A stretch of 64,000 nt of DNA from DATJPR01 sp963811705 (GCA_963811705.1 CAWESL010000003.1:493382-557381); one strand, 5' to 3'; counted from the first letter of the stretch, positions 9,390 to 17,687 are shown. Numbers and translations: made by a program. The notes: generated by a model not told the origin, from the letters alone.

Positions 9390-9827
9390 TTACGCTTTCA
9401 TCCGCTGTAAATGCGCCTTCACTGTCGAGTTATCGGCCACTTTTTGTACGTCAGCGGGAAGTTCATCCATCTCAAAGACCTGACGCAGCTCGATGACATC
9501 GCCGTCCTCCGCCGGTACGCGTCGCGCCCACGCGACGGCTTCGTCTTTCGATTTCACCTGGATCATCCAGTAACCCCCGAGGACCTCCTTGGATTCCGTG
9601 AAGGGACCGTCGGTCACTTTCGGCTTTCCGCCGCTAAACGAAACACGGACTCCCTTTGCGATGGGATGGAGACCGTCTAAGGACATCAGGGCGCCCGATG
9701 CGGCCAGCTCTTCGTTGTACTTCGCCATCTTCGCGAAATCGTCGGCTCCCGGCGCGAAATCCGGTCCAAGGTTCTTTCCCTTCGCGCCCTGATAGACGCC
9801 CGGGATCATCAGCATCATGAAACGCAT
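9390..9827 (-). CDS. DGPF/YCII-related protein, first gene of the ECF42-type operon
   Basis: 145 residues. The hallmark is DGPFTESKEVLGGYWMIQVK, with a MRFMMLMIP start. The ATG has a purine-rich ribosome site (AGAAGGAGCTCC). A TGTCGA-N17-CGAC promoter sits 46-73 nt upstream (9873-9900, minus strand), the architecture reported for ECF42 targets. The gene is followed by VOC, DGPF, DUF1801 and double-VOC genes on the same strand with gaps of 80 bp or less. Its role is unknown, but the context predicts control by the sigma factor encoded at 10808-12058. Confidence 0.87.
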   Translation of the reverse strand: MRFMMLMIPGVYQGAKGKNLGPDFAPGADDFAKMAKYNEELAASGALMSLDGLHPIAKGVRVSFSGGKPKVTDGPFTESKEVLGGYWMIQVKSKDEAVAWARRVPAEDGDVIELRQVFEMDELPADVQKVADNSTVKAHLQRMKA

Positions 9828-9872
9828 GGTGGAGCTCCTTCTGGAGTGAGTAAGAGTTTCTGTTCAACCAAT

Positions 9873-9900
9873 AGTCGTTTACGAAGACGGAATTTCGACA
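9873..9900 (-). promoter_or_regulatory. ECF42-type promoter upstream of the DGPF-VOC operon
   Basis: On the minus strand the -35 TGTCGA (9900-9895) is separated by 17 nt from CGAC (9876-9873), continuing as CGACTAT. As I recall from Streptomyces work, ECF42 promoters have TGTCGA at -35 and CG(A/T)C at -10. The leader to the ATG at 9827 is about 45 nt. The same motif with the same spacer occurs at 56730-56756. Confidence 0.75.
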
Positions 9901-10062
9901 TGGGCCCGATCTGCCTGGATCAGATGCAACCGGGGTCTTATGAAAACACAGGATCACGGTGTTCGGTTCTGACCCCCGTGTCGATGCCATGGAATCGGGG
10001 AGAGCGTCGGAAGGAATAACCGTGGCGGGGGAAATGCGCAAATGCCTCAGCAAGGAACCGGG

Positions 10063-10386
10063 CTATGCCTTCCCAAAGGCATCGTGGGATATGCGTATGA
10101 TGTCCATGGCGTTTTCCACATCGCGCTCTTCCTTCACGACAACGGTTACGTACCCCGCCTCCGGCGCCCAGCGGTGATGCTTCGCCTTTCCTTCGGACAG
10201 GACGCGCGCCTGGACATCTTTCGGGAGACGGATGTCGCAAAAACCGTATTCGTGAATGTGCATGAACATTCGCTTGCCGATATAGAACGCATCTTCATGA
10301 ATTCCGGCATCGGGATTTTCTGTCACGCCCTCCAGCGCGAGAATCCGTTGTCGCAACACGCGACCGAGTTCTTCATGAGTCTTCAT
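10063..10386 (-). CDS. Luciferase-domain/DUF5519-like small protein
   Basis: 107 residues from the ATG at 10386, which overlaps the stop of the DGPF gene by 4 bp (ATGA). Key features are an N-terminal helix (THEELGRVLRQRILAL), then GIHEDAFYIGKRMFMHIHEYGFCDIRLP, and a C-terminal GYVTVVVKEERDVENAMDIIRISHDA. This matches the small proteins annotated as luciferase family (DUF5519), which lack real luciferase activity as far as is known. Coupling to the DGPF gene suggests shared expression. Confidence 0.65.
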   Translation of the reverse strand: MKTHEELGRVLRQRILALEGVTENPDAGIHEDAFYIGKRMFMHIHEYGFCDIRLPKDVQARVLSEGKAKHHRWAPEAGYVTVVVKEERDVENAMDIIRISHDAFGKA

Positions 10387-10742
10387 CCGATCTGTCTCCG
10401 CACCCCGGTCATACTCACCAGTTCCCTGACAGGCCTGACTTCGATGCACCCCACCCGTGCCGGGGGAATCTTCGCGGCGATCTGGATCGCATGATCGAGG
10501 TCCTGCGCGTCGACAAGATAGAACCCTGCAAGCTGTTCCTTGGTTTCGGCGAAAGGGCCGTCCGTGATCGCGACTTTTCCGTTTCGCACGCGGACCGTCG
10601 TCGCCGTACGAACCGGCTGGAGGGCTTCCGATGCGACGCAGGAGCCCTCACTTCTGATCGCCATGTCGTACGCCATGCATTCATCATCGGTCATGGCTCC
10701 AATTTTGCCTTCTTCGCCGTATACCAGACACAGATATTTCAT
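10383..10742 (-). CDS. DGPF/YCII-related protein next to the ECF42 sigma gene
   Basis: 119 residues. MKYLCLVYGEEGKIG start and DGPFAETKEQLAGFYLVDAQD hallmark. It lies 65 bp downstream of the sigma gene on the same strand, with a ribosome site GAGGAGAG. A near-match to the ECF42-type promoter (GGTCGA-N17-CGATTAT) lies in that gap, so it may be read both from the sigma gene and from its own promoter. It is translationally coupled to the luciferase-like gene. Its sequence is closer to the protein at 8424-8804 than to the one at 9390-9827. Confidence 0.88.
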   Translation of the reverse strand: MKYLCLVYGEEGKIGAMTDDECMAYDMAIRSEGSCVASEALQPVRTATTVRVRNGKVAITDGPFAETKEQLAGFYLVDAQDLDHAIQIAAKIPPARVGCIEVRPVRELVSMTGVRRQIG

Positions 10743-10771
10743 GCCCTCTCCTCATGAGTCGTTAATGGATA

Positions 10772-10798
10772 ATCGATCGGCCGGACGCCTTTTCGACC
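10772..10798 (-). promoter_or_regulatory. Variant ECF42-type promoter between the sigma gene and a DGPF gene
   Basis: Minus strand: GGTCGA (10798-10793), 17-nt spacer, CGAT (10775-10772) continuing as CGATTAT. It differs from the other two sites by T to G at the first -35 base and C to T in the -10. The position about 30 nt before the ATG fits a promoter. Confidence 0.5.
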
Positions 10799-10807
10799 TC
10801 CCGCCTC

Positions 10808-12058
10808 TCAGGACAATTCGGTTAGCCGGCGCTCCAAGAATCGCCGCTCCGGCCCCTGCTGTGTCAACGCGAGTGCTCTATGATACGATGCCCGCGCTTC
10901 CTCCATCTTGCCTAACCGGCGGCAGAGGTCTGCCCGTGCCGAATGAGCGAGGTGATACTGGGTCAGCTCGCCGCGGGAGAGAATGCCTTCGACGAGAGAG
11001 AGTCCGGCATCCGGTCCATCGCGCATCGCGATCGCCACGGCACGGTTCAATTCGACAACGGGAGAAGGGTCGGCGCGCAGCAGGAGATCGTACAACCCCA
11101 CGATCTCCACCCAGTCTGTCGCTGCCGCCGACGGGGCTTCCGCGTGTACCGCCGCTATGGCGGCCTGGAGGAGGTACGCGCCAATTCGTCGGAGCGGCAA
11201 CGCCCGTTCAACAAGGGATATTCCCTCGGCAATCAGATCGCGGTTCCAGAGCCCGCGATTCTGGTTCTCCAGCAGAATGAGATCACCCGATGCAGAAGTC
11301 CGCGCAGGGCGATGGGACTCCTGGAGCAGCATCAACGCAAGAAGTCCCATCACTTCAGGTTCGGGAAGCAACGTCAACAGGACCCTCCCCAGCCGGATCG
11401 CTTCCCCCGAGAGATCGGCACGTGTCACAGCGTCTCCGAAGGAGGCCGAGTACCCCTCGTTAAACACCAGGTAGACAACGTGGAGCACCGTGTCCAGTCG
11501 GTCCGGCAACGCTGTTCCGTCCGGCACCTGGTACGGGATATGGGCATCGCGGATCTTCGCCTTCGCGCGAACAATCCGCTGGGCGATCGTCGGCGGCGTG
11601 GTAAGAAAAGCGCGGGCAATTTCTTCTGTTGTCAGCCCGCACACTTCCCTGAGCGTCAACGCAACTCTCGCATCAGGCGAGAGCGCGGGGTGGCAACACG
11701 TGAAGATCAGACGAAGTTCGTCGTCGGCAATTCCTTTGTCGATCAGTTCGGCGGGATCTGTCGCGTCCGACGCCGTCCTGTCGATCACATCGTTTGCCGA
11801 CGCGTCAAACCGTGATCGGCGACGCAAAGCGTCGATCGCTTTGAATCTGCCGGCTGAAATCAGCCAGGTCCGGGGATTGACCGGAATGCCTTCCACGGGC
11901 CATTGCTCCATCGCCGCGGCAAAGGCGTCATGCAGGGCCTCTTCGGCGAAATCGAAATCGCCGAGAAGCCGGATCAACGTTGCGAGGATGCGCCGGGACT
12001 CGGAACGATAGACTTGATCGATGACATCGCGGACGTGATGGGTGCCGGCCTCTTGCAT
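10808..12058 (-). CDS. ECF42-type RNA polymerase sigma factor with long C-terminal extension
   Basis: 416 residues, about twice the length of an ordinary ECF sigma factor. The sigma2 region is N-terminal (LGDFDFAEEALHDAFAAAMEQWP). A sigma4 helix-turn-helix follows at roughly 130-170 (LTLREVCGLTTEEIARAF, then TIAQRIVRAKAKI). The C-terminal half, from LDTVLHVVYLVFNEGYSAS onward, is the SigJ-like/DUF6596 and TPR-like extension of group ECF42. In this group the extension is reported to be needed for activity, and the genes sit beside DGPF proteins, exactly as here. No anti-sigma gene is visible, as expected for ECF42. No ECF42-type site precedes this gene, so autoregulation is not obvious. Confidence 0.92.
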   Translation of the reverse strand: MQEAGTHHVRDVIDQVYRSESRRILATLIRLLGDFDFAEEALHDAFAAAMEQWPVEGIPVNPRTWLISAGRFKAIDALRRRSRFDASANDVIDRTASDATDPAELIDKGIADDELRLIFTCCHPALSPDARVALTLREVCGLTTEEIARAFLTTPPTIAQRIVRAKAKIRDAHIPYQVPDGTALPDRLDTVLHVVYLVFNEGYSASFGDAVTRADLSGEAIRLGRVLLTLLPEPEVMGLLALMLLQESHRPARTSASGDLILLENQNRGLWNRDLIAEGISLVERALPLRRIGAYLLQAAIAAVHAEAPSAAATDWVEIVGLYDLLLRADPSPVVELNRAVAIAMRDGPDAGLSLVEGILSRGELTQYHLAHSARADLCRRLGKMEEARASYHRALALTQQGPERRFLERRLTELS

Positions 12059-12198
12059 GAACGCTCCTCGATCACTGGGAGGAATCAGCGAACAAATTCT
12101 CCGATCGTGTTTGCCTGGCGATATAACACCACGAGGAGGTTCAGAGGTTCACCTGCCCCGCCGACCTTCCAAAAACGCAACAGGGGCCCGTGGGAATG

Positions 12199-12621
12199 TC
12201 AGATTCGGGATGGTGGGGGGGATGGAATTGCGGAGGAGCGTCGGATCCGGAAGAGGCAATACGGCCCGACAAGAATCGCGAGAAGGACCAGCGACCAGAG
12301 CCTTCCCTCCGTGATATCGTAATCGTGGAGAAGCTTGCTCCAGGGATTGCCAAACACAAAATGGCCGAAGCCGAATTCAAAGGCGATGGTCATGCCGAAC
12401 CAGAAAAGGCCGACGGACCAGGCTTCTCTCGGAGAGCGAAGCGGCCATTTGCCGCTGACAATCCAGAAGTAAAGAAAGAAGAAGAGAATAAGGGTCGCCG
12501 AGGAAATTTGGTGCGCCGCAAGCTCCCCGACGAGTGGCAGGTATCCCCATTGCCGGAGGGTCCCGTTCGCGATGGCGATGACCACCATGCCGAACCACGC
12601 AAAGAAGTACTTTCTGTTCAT
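12199..12621 (-). CDS. Small integral membrane protein of unknown function
   Basis: 140 residues from the ATG at 12621; an in-frame TTG at 12636 overlaps the previous stop and is the alternative. About four membrane segments are visible (YFFAWFGMVVIAIANG, SATLILFFFLYFWIV, SVGLFWFGMTIAFEFGFGHFVF, LWSLVLLAILVGPYCLF). AAGGGCGG lies upstream of the ATG. It is the last gene of a three-gene unit with the two exported proteins upstream. No family recognised with confidence. Confidence 0.68.
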   Translation of the reverse strand: MNRKYFFAWFGMVVIAIANGTLRQWGYLPLVGELAAHQISSATLILFFFLYFWIVSGKWPLRSPREAWSVGLFWFGMTIAFEFGFGHFVFGNPWSKLLHDYDITEGRLWSLVLLAILVGPYCLFRIRRSSAIPSPPPSRI

Positions 12622-12632
12622 CGTACCGCCCT

Positions 12633-13157
12633 TCAATGGACATCCGATCCGGAATTGCGGAGACTGTCCCGATGTGCTTCGAGGAGTTGGAAGTGCTCAG
12701 CCGTCAACCCTTGCGGATAGCGTGCATAAAGGCGCAGCCGATCGATATCACCGGGGCTGAGCGGCCGCGAAAACTCCACTTGGGGGGTCCCGGTATCCAG
12801 CAAGAACCAGGTCATGATGGTGATCGCCGCAGCAACGAACCCCGGACCCTTATCTTCCAGCGATGTAAGCATGACGATCGATGGAATGCCTTCGCAAATG
12901 AGGACGGTCGGGGCCCAACCGAGGTATCGGTCGACCCTCTTCAGCGTGATCTTGTTGACATTCCGCAACGAAACTTGTTTGACCCCCTCTTTCAGACAGA
13001 ACAGCGATGAGTCCTGGAACGCAAGCAGCTCAGCAACATACGTCGTCCCGTCCGCGCCGGTAATCTCGGCGGTCGTTCCTTCCGGACGGAGAACCTCGTC
13101 GCTCCATCCGCAGGCAAGCCCGAGGAACGCAAGGGAGAGCAGCGGGAGTGTTTTCAT
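12633..13157 (-). CDS. Exported protein of unknown function
   Basis: 174 residues from the ATG at 13157, which overlaps the stop of the upstream gene by 4 bp (ATGA). The start MKTLPLLSLAFLGLACG looks like a lipoprotein-type signal (L-G-L-A-C). After about 70 residues a hydrophobic segment (TVLICEGIPSIVMLTS) and a second one (FVAAAITIMTWFLLDTG) suggest membrane association. Coupled upstream to a large lipoprotein and downstream to a membrane protein; the three probably work together, in a role I cannot name. Confidence 0.65.
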   Translation of the reverse strand: MKTLPLLSLAFLGLACGWSDEVLRPEGTTAEITGADGTTYVAELLAFQDSSLFCLKEGVKQVSLRNVNKITLKRVDRYLGWAPTVLICEGIPSIVMLTSLEDKGPGFVAAAITIMTWFLLDTGTPQVEFSRPLSPGDIDRLRLYARYPQGLTAEHFQLLEAHRDSLRNSGSDVH

Positions 13158-14749
13158 TGATGTTCCCCCGGACCCCAGCTCGGAATCCTGTCGCGGAAGA
13201 ACTCTCCCTCGAACCGGGTCTTTTTCGAAAGCCACATCCGCGAGAGCCGCTCGGCGATCTCGTCTCTTTTCGACAGATCAAATCCGGGGACGTCCGGCCG
13301 CTCACGCACCCATTCCGGGCGAACCCATTCGACATAATAGCCTTTGGACCGGACAAAATAGGTGCGCACGCTTTCTCCGCCCAGCGGGTCGGAGGGGAAC
13401 GCAAACGTCAGATCGATTGACTCCCCTGGGTACGTGACGCAGTATTGATCATCGTCACGGAGCAACGCGCCGCGAATATATTCCGGGGCCATGGTGCTGT
13501 TGGTCTTCGCGTCAACACACAGCGCACGTTTCATCGGAAGCGTTCGGTTCCCTTCGAACCCGAAGCCGATCCAGTCGATCAAAAAATTGTCAGGCAGAAA
13601 ACCGAACCGGATCTTCACGCTATCGCCTCGATCATCGATCGGGACCTGGATGGCCGTCTGCCGCCACGCGATCGGTCCCGTGTCGCTGAACCGGCCCTCT
13701 TCAACGAATGTTCCGTTCTCGTCGACAAGGATCTGGATGCCGGAGAACTCTTCATACCACCGGCCAAGCCTCCAGGCATACAACAGACTCTCGTTGATAT
13801 CTTCCGACCACTGCAACACGTTCAGCCCCTGATTCCTCATCATGACGTCATACAGGAGCGTTGTGTTCTGCAGAGAGTTTTTTGCGCGGAGCGCTATCGT
13901 CAACGTTGCGGCATGGTGCGGATTGGGGATCACGCACTCGATCCAATCCCTTCGTTTCTCCCTGAACATCCTGCTCACTGCAGCCGAATCGCAGGTGTAG
14001 ACGTCGAGGTCACGCGAGGAGATTGCCTTCAAAACATCTGCGCCGGCAGAGTTCACGGCACGGGATGCCGGAACAAGCGTGCCGGTCTCGAGAATCTCCC
14101 CGTCATCCGTCGGAAACGCCTCAGTGCCGCGCGGATGATCGGCGTAGACCAGATTAAACGCGTTGATGTAGTGGGTTTCCAGCGCTTCGTTCTTGAGTCT
14201 GAGGGTGAGACGACCGTCGGTCACGCTTGGCGTGGTCAGCCGGTCAAGGTCGGGATTCTCGAAGCGACGGCCGATGCTGTACGAAAAGCACTCTGCTTCG
14301 AGGTGTTCGCCGGTACTATCGGAAGAATAGATGGTGGGACAGGAGCCGAAAATGGCCTTCAGAATCATGATCGACCCAATCGCGACCTCCCCGGACGCGA
14401 TCCCTCCGAGCATGATCGAGCCGACGAGCCGCGCCCCTTTCAGCGACATGTCAACGTATTCCAGTCCCGACACGCTGTCGATCGGCACTGTCCAGGGTCC
14501 GGCGATCGAGTCCGAGCGGGTCAGCGAGAATCGCGTCCCCGACGCAAACACCGTATCGTGACGGAAGGTGAACCCGTGCCTGCAGAGAATAACCGAGCCG
14601 TCAAGCAGGTGCACTTTTGTGGGCACCGTGACCTTTTTCCCGTCCGTCAGCTCTTCCTTGCCGCCAAGTCGCCGCTCGCCCGCAGGATAGCAACCGCTGA
14701 GGCAAAGCAACAGCGACAATGGGAGCACGAGACCAAGACTGTATTTCAT
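13154..14749 (-). CDS. Large putative lipoprotein of unknown function
   Basis: 531 residues from the ATG at 14749. The start MKYSLGLVLPLSLLLCLSGC ends in a lipobox (L-S-G-C), so it is probably an outer-membrane lipoprotein. After it come DGKKVTVPTKVHLLDGSVILC and VDSVSGLEYVD, reminiscent of small beta-barrel segments that also occur in the neighbouring protein (GTTAEITGADGTTYVAELLAF). A central hydrophobic stretch is seen near residue 130-150 (LVGSIMLGGIASGEVAIGSIMIL). No enzyme motif was recognised. First gene of a tightly packed three-gene unit. Confidence 0.68.
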   Translation of the reverse strand: MKYSLGLVLPLSLLLCLSGCYPAGERRLGGKEELTDGKKVTVPTKVHLLDGSVILCRHGFTFRHDTVFASGTRFSLTRSDSIAGPWTVPIDSVSGLEYVDMSLKGARLVGSIMLGGIASGEVAIGSIMILKAIFGSCPTIYSSDSTGEHLEAECFSYSIGRRFENPDLDRLTTPSVTDGRLTLRLKNEALETHYINAFNLVYADHPRGTEAFPTDDGEILETGTLVPASRAVNSAGADVLKAISSRDLDVYTCDSAAVSRMFREKRRDWIECVIPNPHHAATLTIALRAKNSLQNTTLLYDVMMRNQGLNVLQWSEDINESLLYAWRLGRWYEEFSGIQILVDENGTFVEEGRFSDTGPIAWRQTAIQVPIDDRGDSVKIRFGFLPDNFLIDWIGFGFEGNRTLPMKRALCVDAKTNSTMAPEYIRGALLRDDDQYCVTYPGESIDLTFAFPSDPLGGESVRTYFVRSKGYYVEWVRPEWVRERPDVPGFDLSKRDEIAERLSRMWLSKKTRFEGEFFRDRIPSWGPGEHQ

Positions 14750-14798
14750 CGTTTGGTGACTCAAAGACTGTGGAATATTGCGACCTGGCGGAGACGGC

Positions 14799-14837
14799 AA
14801 AAAAAAAGCCTTCCATCAATCTGATGAAAAGGCTTCG
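14799..14837 (-). terminator. Intrinsic terminator of the arsenic operon
   Basis: Read on the minus strand: AAGCCTT, inner stem CATCA-TGATG, AAGGCTT, then eight T residues. It lies about 95 nt after the acr3 stop codon. This is a textbook rho-independent terminator. Confidence 0.85.
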
Positions 14838-14931
14838 GTGTCAATGAACAGGAGATCCAGCGTATCGATCGTCCCCGACTCCAAGTTACCGCTTGGAGAG
14901 CGATTTGTCAACCGCGCGAGAGGAACGTCAT

Positions 14932-15993
14932 TCACTGGCGAAGGGTCACCGGCTCCGGACCCGGTCTGAAGTATCGCTTTTGAAGATAGAGCGCCACATT
15001 CACCAGGCCGATCAGGACAGGGACTTCGACGAGCGGACCGATGACCGTCGCAAAGGCAACCTGGGAATTAATTCCAAAGACCGCCACTGCCACGGCGATT
15101 GCAAGTTCAAAATCGTTGCTCCCCGCCGTGAACGCGAGCGTCGCACTTTTTTCATAGGAAGCACCAAGGCGGCGCGCAATGAAGAACGTCACGAAGAACA
15201 TGAAGCCGAAATAGAGGATGTACGGGATTGCCACGCGAAGCACGTCAACCGGAAGCTCGACGATCTTTTCCCCTTTGAGCGAAAACATGACGACGATCGT
15301 GAACAGGAGGGCGACCGGCGTAAGGATCGAGATCTTCGGGATGAACTGCCGCTGGTACCATTCTCTTCCCCGGACCCGGACAAGGGATACCCTGGTGAGC
15401 ATCCCCGCCGCGAAAGGAATGCCAAGGTAGATCAGAACCGTCACCGCGATCTCCGCGATGGAGACGTCGACCGCGTTCCCTGTCATCCCGAAGAGCGGAG
15501 GGAGGAGCGTGATAAACAGATACGCGTAGACGGAATAGAAAAGGATTTGGAAGATCGCGTTGAACGCCACCAGACCGGCCGCCAGTTCCGAATCGCCTCT
15601 CGCCAGGTCGTTCCAGACGAGCACCATGGCAATGCACCGCGCCAGGCCGACGAGAATCACCCCGGTCATCATCGCCGGCTTGTCGGGAAGGAGGACGATT
15701 GCCAGAACGAACATCACGAGCGGCCCGACGATCCAATTCTGCACGAGCGACAATCCGAGCAGTCGGACGTTCTTGAAGACAACGGGCAACTCCTCGTACC
15801 GGACCTTTGCGAGGGGAGGGTACATCATCAGGATCAGGCCGATGGCGATGGGAATGCTCGTCGTCCCGGACTGGAACGTCTTCCAGAAATCGACGACGCC
15901 GGGGAAGAAATACCCCCAGAGCACCCCTCCGATCATTGCGAGGAATATCCAGAGGGTGAGGTAACGGTCAAAACCGCGAAGGTGTCTGCTCAT
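14932..15993 (-). CDS. acr3: Arsenite efflux permease, ACR3 family
   Basis: 353 residues from the ATG at 15993. Ten or so membrane segments are visible. The ACR3 hallmark LARCIAMVLVWNDLARGD carries the conserved Cys of the arsenite pathway. GSNDFELAIAVAVAVFG is a second conserved block near the C-terminus. It exports As(III), possibly Sb(III), across the inner membrane. It is the last gene of an operon behind arsR, a redox thioredoxin and an ArsP/DUF318-type permease. A strong terminator follows. An in-frame upstream extension to 16083 overlaps the preceding gene and is rejected. Confidence 0.95.
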   Translation of the reverse strand: MSRHLRGFDRYLTLWIFLAMIGGVLWGYFFPGVVDFWKTFQSGTTSIPIAIGLILMMYPPLAKVRYEELPVVFKNVRLLGLSLVQNWIVGPLVMFVLAIVLLPDKPAMMTGVILVGLARCIAMVLVWNDLARGDSELAAGLVAFNAIFQILFYSVYAYLFITLLPPLFGMTGNAVDVSIAEIAVTVLIYLGIPFAAGMLTRVSLVRVRGREWYQRQFIPKISILTPVALLFTIVVMFSLKGEKIVELPVDVLRVAIPYILYFGFMFFVTFFIARRLGASYEKSATLAFTAGSNDFELAIAVAVAVFGINSQVAFATVIGPLVEVPVLIGLVNVALYLQKRYFRPGPEPVTLRQ

Positions 15994-16021
15994 GCGATCG
16001 TGCCAGGGAAAGAACGGGAGA

Positions 16022-17047
16022 TCAGTAAATGATATTGAACACATAGCCCACGATGACAATACCCACCGCGACAACCCCGACAAAGATCGCGATCAACTGG
16101 ATCTTCAGGACTTTCCGGAGAATGATCGTTTCGGGGAGCGACAATCCGATCACGGACATCATGAAAGCGAGTGCCGTGCCGAGCGATGCCCCCTTCTCGA
16201 GCAGGGCATGCATCACGGGGATGATTCCCGCAGCATTCGAATAAAGCGGGACGCCGATCAGCACGGCGACGGGCACCGACCACCAGACGGATTTCCCCAT
16301 GATCCCCGCCAGGAAGTTCTCCGGCGCATAGCCGTGGATCCATGCGCCCACGGCGATGCCGACGAGAAGATACGGCCAGACCTTCCCGACGATGGTGCGG
16401 ACCGCGTCGTATCCGGCCCGGATGCGCTCTCGGAGGGTCAGTTCCCCTTCCAGGTTCGCGACGTCCTGGGAACGGACCTCGAAGACCCAGTCTTCGACGA
16501 AGCGCTCGAGGTTGAACCGGCCGATCACATATCCTGCGGCGATGGCAACCAGCAATCCTGTGGTCACGTAGAGAAGCGCTGTTTCCCAGCCGAAGAGTCC
16601 GAAGAGCAGCACCACGGCGACTTCGTTGATCATCGGCGCGGCAATCAGGAAGGAGAATGTCACGCCGAGCGGGACGCCAACCTCCACAAAGCCGATGAAC
16701 AACGGCACTGCGGAGCAGGAGCAAAACGGCGTCACGATTCCCAGCATGCTCGCGAGAATGCTGCCGCTCAAGGGGGAGCGTTTCATCAGCAGTTTTCGAG
16801 TCCGCTCCGGGGAAAAGTAGGTGCGGACGATGCCCACAGCGAAGACCACGATCGTCAGCAGCAGGAGGACTTTCGGCGCCTCGAAGACAAAGAACCGAAC
16901 GCCCTCGGTCAGCCGTTCTCCCGGCGAAAGGGCGAGCATGGAAACGAGCGCATCCGCAAAAGGCTGGAGCAGCGCGTAGAGGATGACCCACGCCGGGAAA
17001 AGGATTCCGAGTGTCCAGAGCGGATGCCGTTCAACGGCGTCCTTCAT
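16022..17047 (-). CDS. Permease of the DUF318/ArsP (YraQ) family
   Basis: 341 residues with eight or more membrane segments. The hallmark TPFCSCSAVPLFIGFVEVGVP contains the paired Cys (C-S-C) typical of DUF318 permeases, which include the organoarsenical exporter ArsP. A second block, FLIAAPMINEVAVVLLFG, is also family-typical. The ATG overlaps the stop of the thioredoxin-like gene by 4 bp. The position inside an arsR operon supports transport of an arsenic species, though some members are linked to other metals or have unknown cargo. Confidence 0.9.
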   Translation of the reverse strand: MKDAVERHPLWTLGILFPAWVILYALLQPFADALVSMLALSPGERLTEGVRFFVFEAPKVLLLLTIVVFAVGIVRTYFSPERTRKLLMKRSPLSGSILASMLGIVTPFCSCSAVPLFIGFVEVGVPLGVTFSFLIAAPMINEVAVVLLFGLFGWETALLYVTTGLLVAIAAGYVIGRFNLERFVEDWVFEVRSQDVANLEGELTLRERIRAGYDAVRTIVGKVWPYLLVGIAVGAWIHGYAPENFLAGIMGKSVWWSVPVAVLIGVPLYSNAAGIIPVMHALLEKGASLGTALAFMMSVIGLSLPETIILRKVLKIQLIAIFVGVVAVGIVIVGYVFNIIY

Positions 17048-17292
17048 GCGACTACCTGTGTGGCAAGGAGAATCTCTTTCAGTTTTTCGACGGTCGGGAC
17101 CTGGCCCGAAAGAACCACTTTCTCGTCAATCACCAACCCCGGTGTACGGAGGATCCCATACGAGGCAATGAGCTTAAAGTCAGTGACCTTTTCGACGGCG
17201 GCAGGCATGCTGAGTTGCGACAACGCCTCGACCGTTCGCTGCTCGAGAGTCCGACAATTGGCGCAACCTGATCCGAGCACTTTTATCGTCAT
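17044..17292 (-). CDS. Small redox-active disulfide (thioredoxin-like) protein
   Basis: 82 residues from the ATG at 17292. It has a thioredoxin-like fold of the MTH895/TM0996 type, with the redox motif CANC at residues 10-13 and the cis-Pro region LRTPGLVIDEKV. This family is very often encoded next to DUF318 permeases and arsR, as here. It may deliver electrons or metal to the permease or reduce arsenate/arsenicals; the exact role is not established. Translationally coupled to the permease gene (ATGA). Confidence 0.88.
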   Translation of the reverse strand: MTIKVLGSGCANCRTLEQRTVEALSQLSMPAAVEKVTDFKLIASYGILRTPGLVIDEKVVLSGQVPTVEKLKEILLATQVVA

Positions 17293-17309
17293 GATCTTTC
17301 CTTTGCGTG

Positions 17310-17657
17310 TCAACGTTGGCAGATTTTCTGGCGATCGACATTCCGGAGTCTCCTGGTGTCTTCCTGAACAGCGGCATCCTCAACGAAGGACTTGTCGACC
17401 AATCCGAGGACGGAGCGAACGAAACGGTTTTCCGACTTTTCATTAAGGCGGAAATTGACCCATTTGCCGGTCTTGGAATCGAGAATCAGATCGGCGTCGC
17501 GAAGGATGGTGAGATGCTTGGACACCGTCGAGCTGGAGAGTCCGAGGACTTCCCGCACTTCGCAAAGGCACAGTTCGCGCTCTCCGAGCATCTTTACGAT
17601 CCGGAGACGGTTGGGGTCGCTCAGGGCCTTGAATACTCTCATGTCGTCGCGGGTCAT
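17310..17657 (-). CDS. arsR: ArsR-family metalloregulator
   Basis: 115 residues. Winged helix-turn-helix repressor. The helix alpha3 motif ELCLCEV (28-34) has the paired Cys (30 and 32) that bind As(III) in classical ArsR. The recognition helix is SSSTVSKHLTIL. It would repress the operon until arsenite binds. The perfect palindrome 15-30 nt before its ATG is the likely operator. First gene of arsR-thioredoxin-permease-acr3. Confidence 0.94.
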   Translation of the reverse strand: MTRDDMRVFKALSDPNRLRIVKMLGERELCLCEVREVLGLSSSTVSKHLTILRDADLILDSKTGKWVNFRLNEKSENRFVRSVLGLVDKSFVEDAAVQEDTRRLRNVDRQKICQR

Positions 17658-17671
17658 CGTTGTTTCCTCAC

Positions 17672-17687
17672 TTCGTCAACTGACGAA
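17672..17687. promoter_or_regulatory. Candidate ArsR operator
   Basis: Perfect dyad TTCGTCA-AC-TGACGAA, directly upstream of the arsR ATG (17657). Its position between the expected promoter and ribosome site and the adjacency to arsR make it the probable repressor site. Read on either strand it is the same 7-2-7 symmetry. Confidence 0.7.

Noticed and set aside
13445..14824. 459-codon plus-strand frame opposite the large lipoprotein gene
   Set aside because: Composition typical of an antisense shadow; the minus-strand frame has a signal peptide and coupled neighbours.
15993..16083. 30-residue upstream extension of ACR3
   Set aside because: It would overlap the permease gene by about 60 bp and does not match the ACR3 N-terminus; the start at 15993 fits the family.
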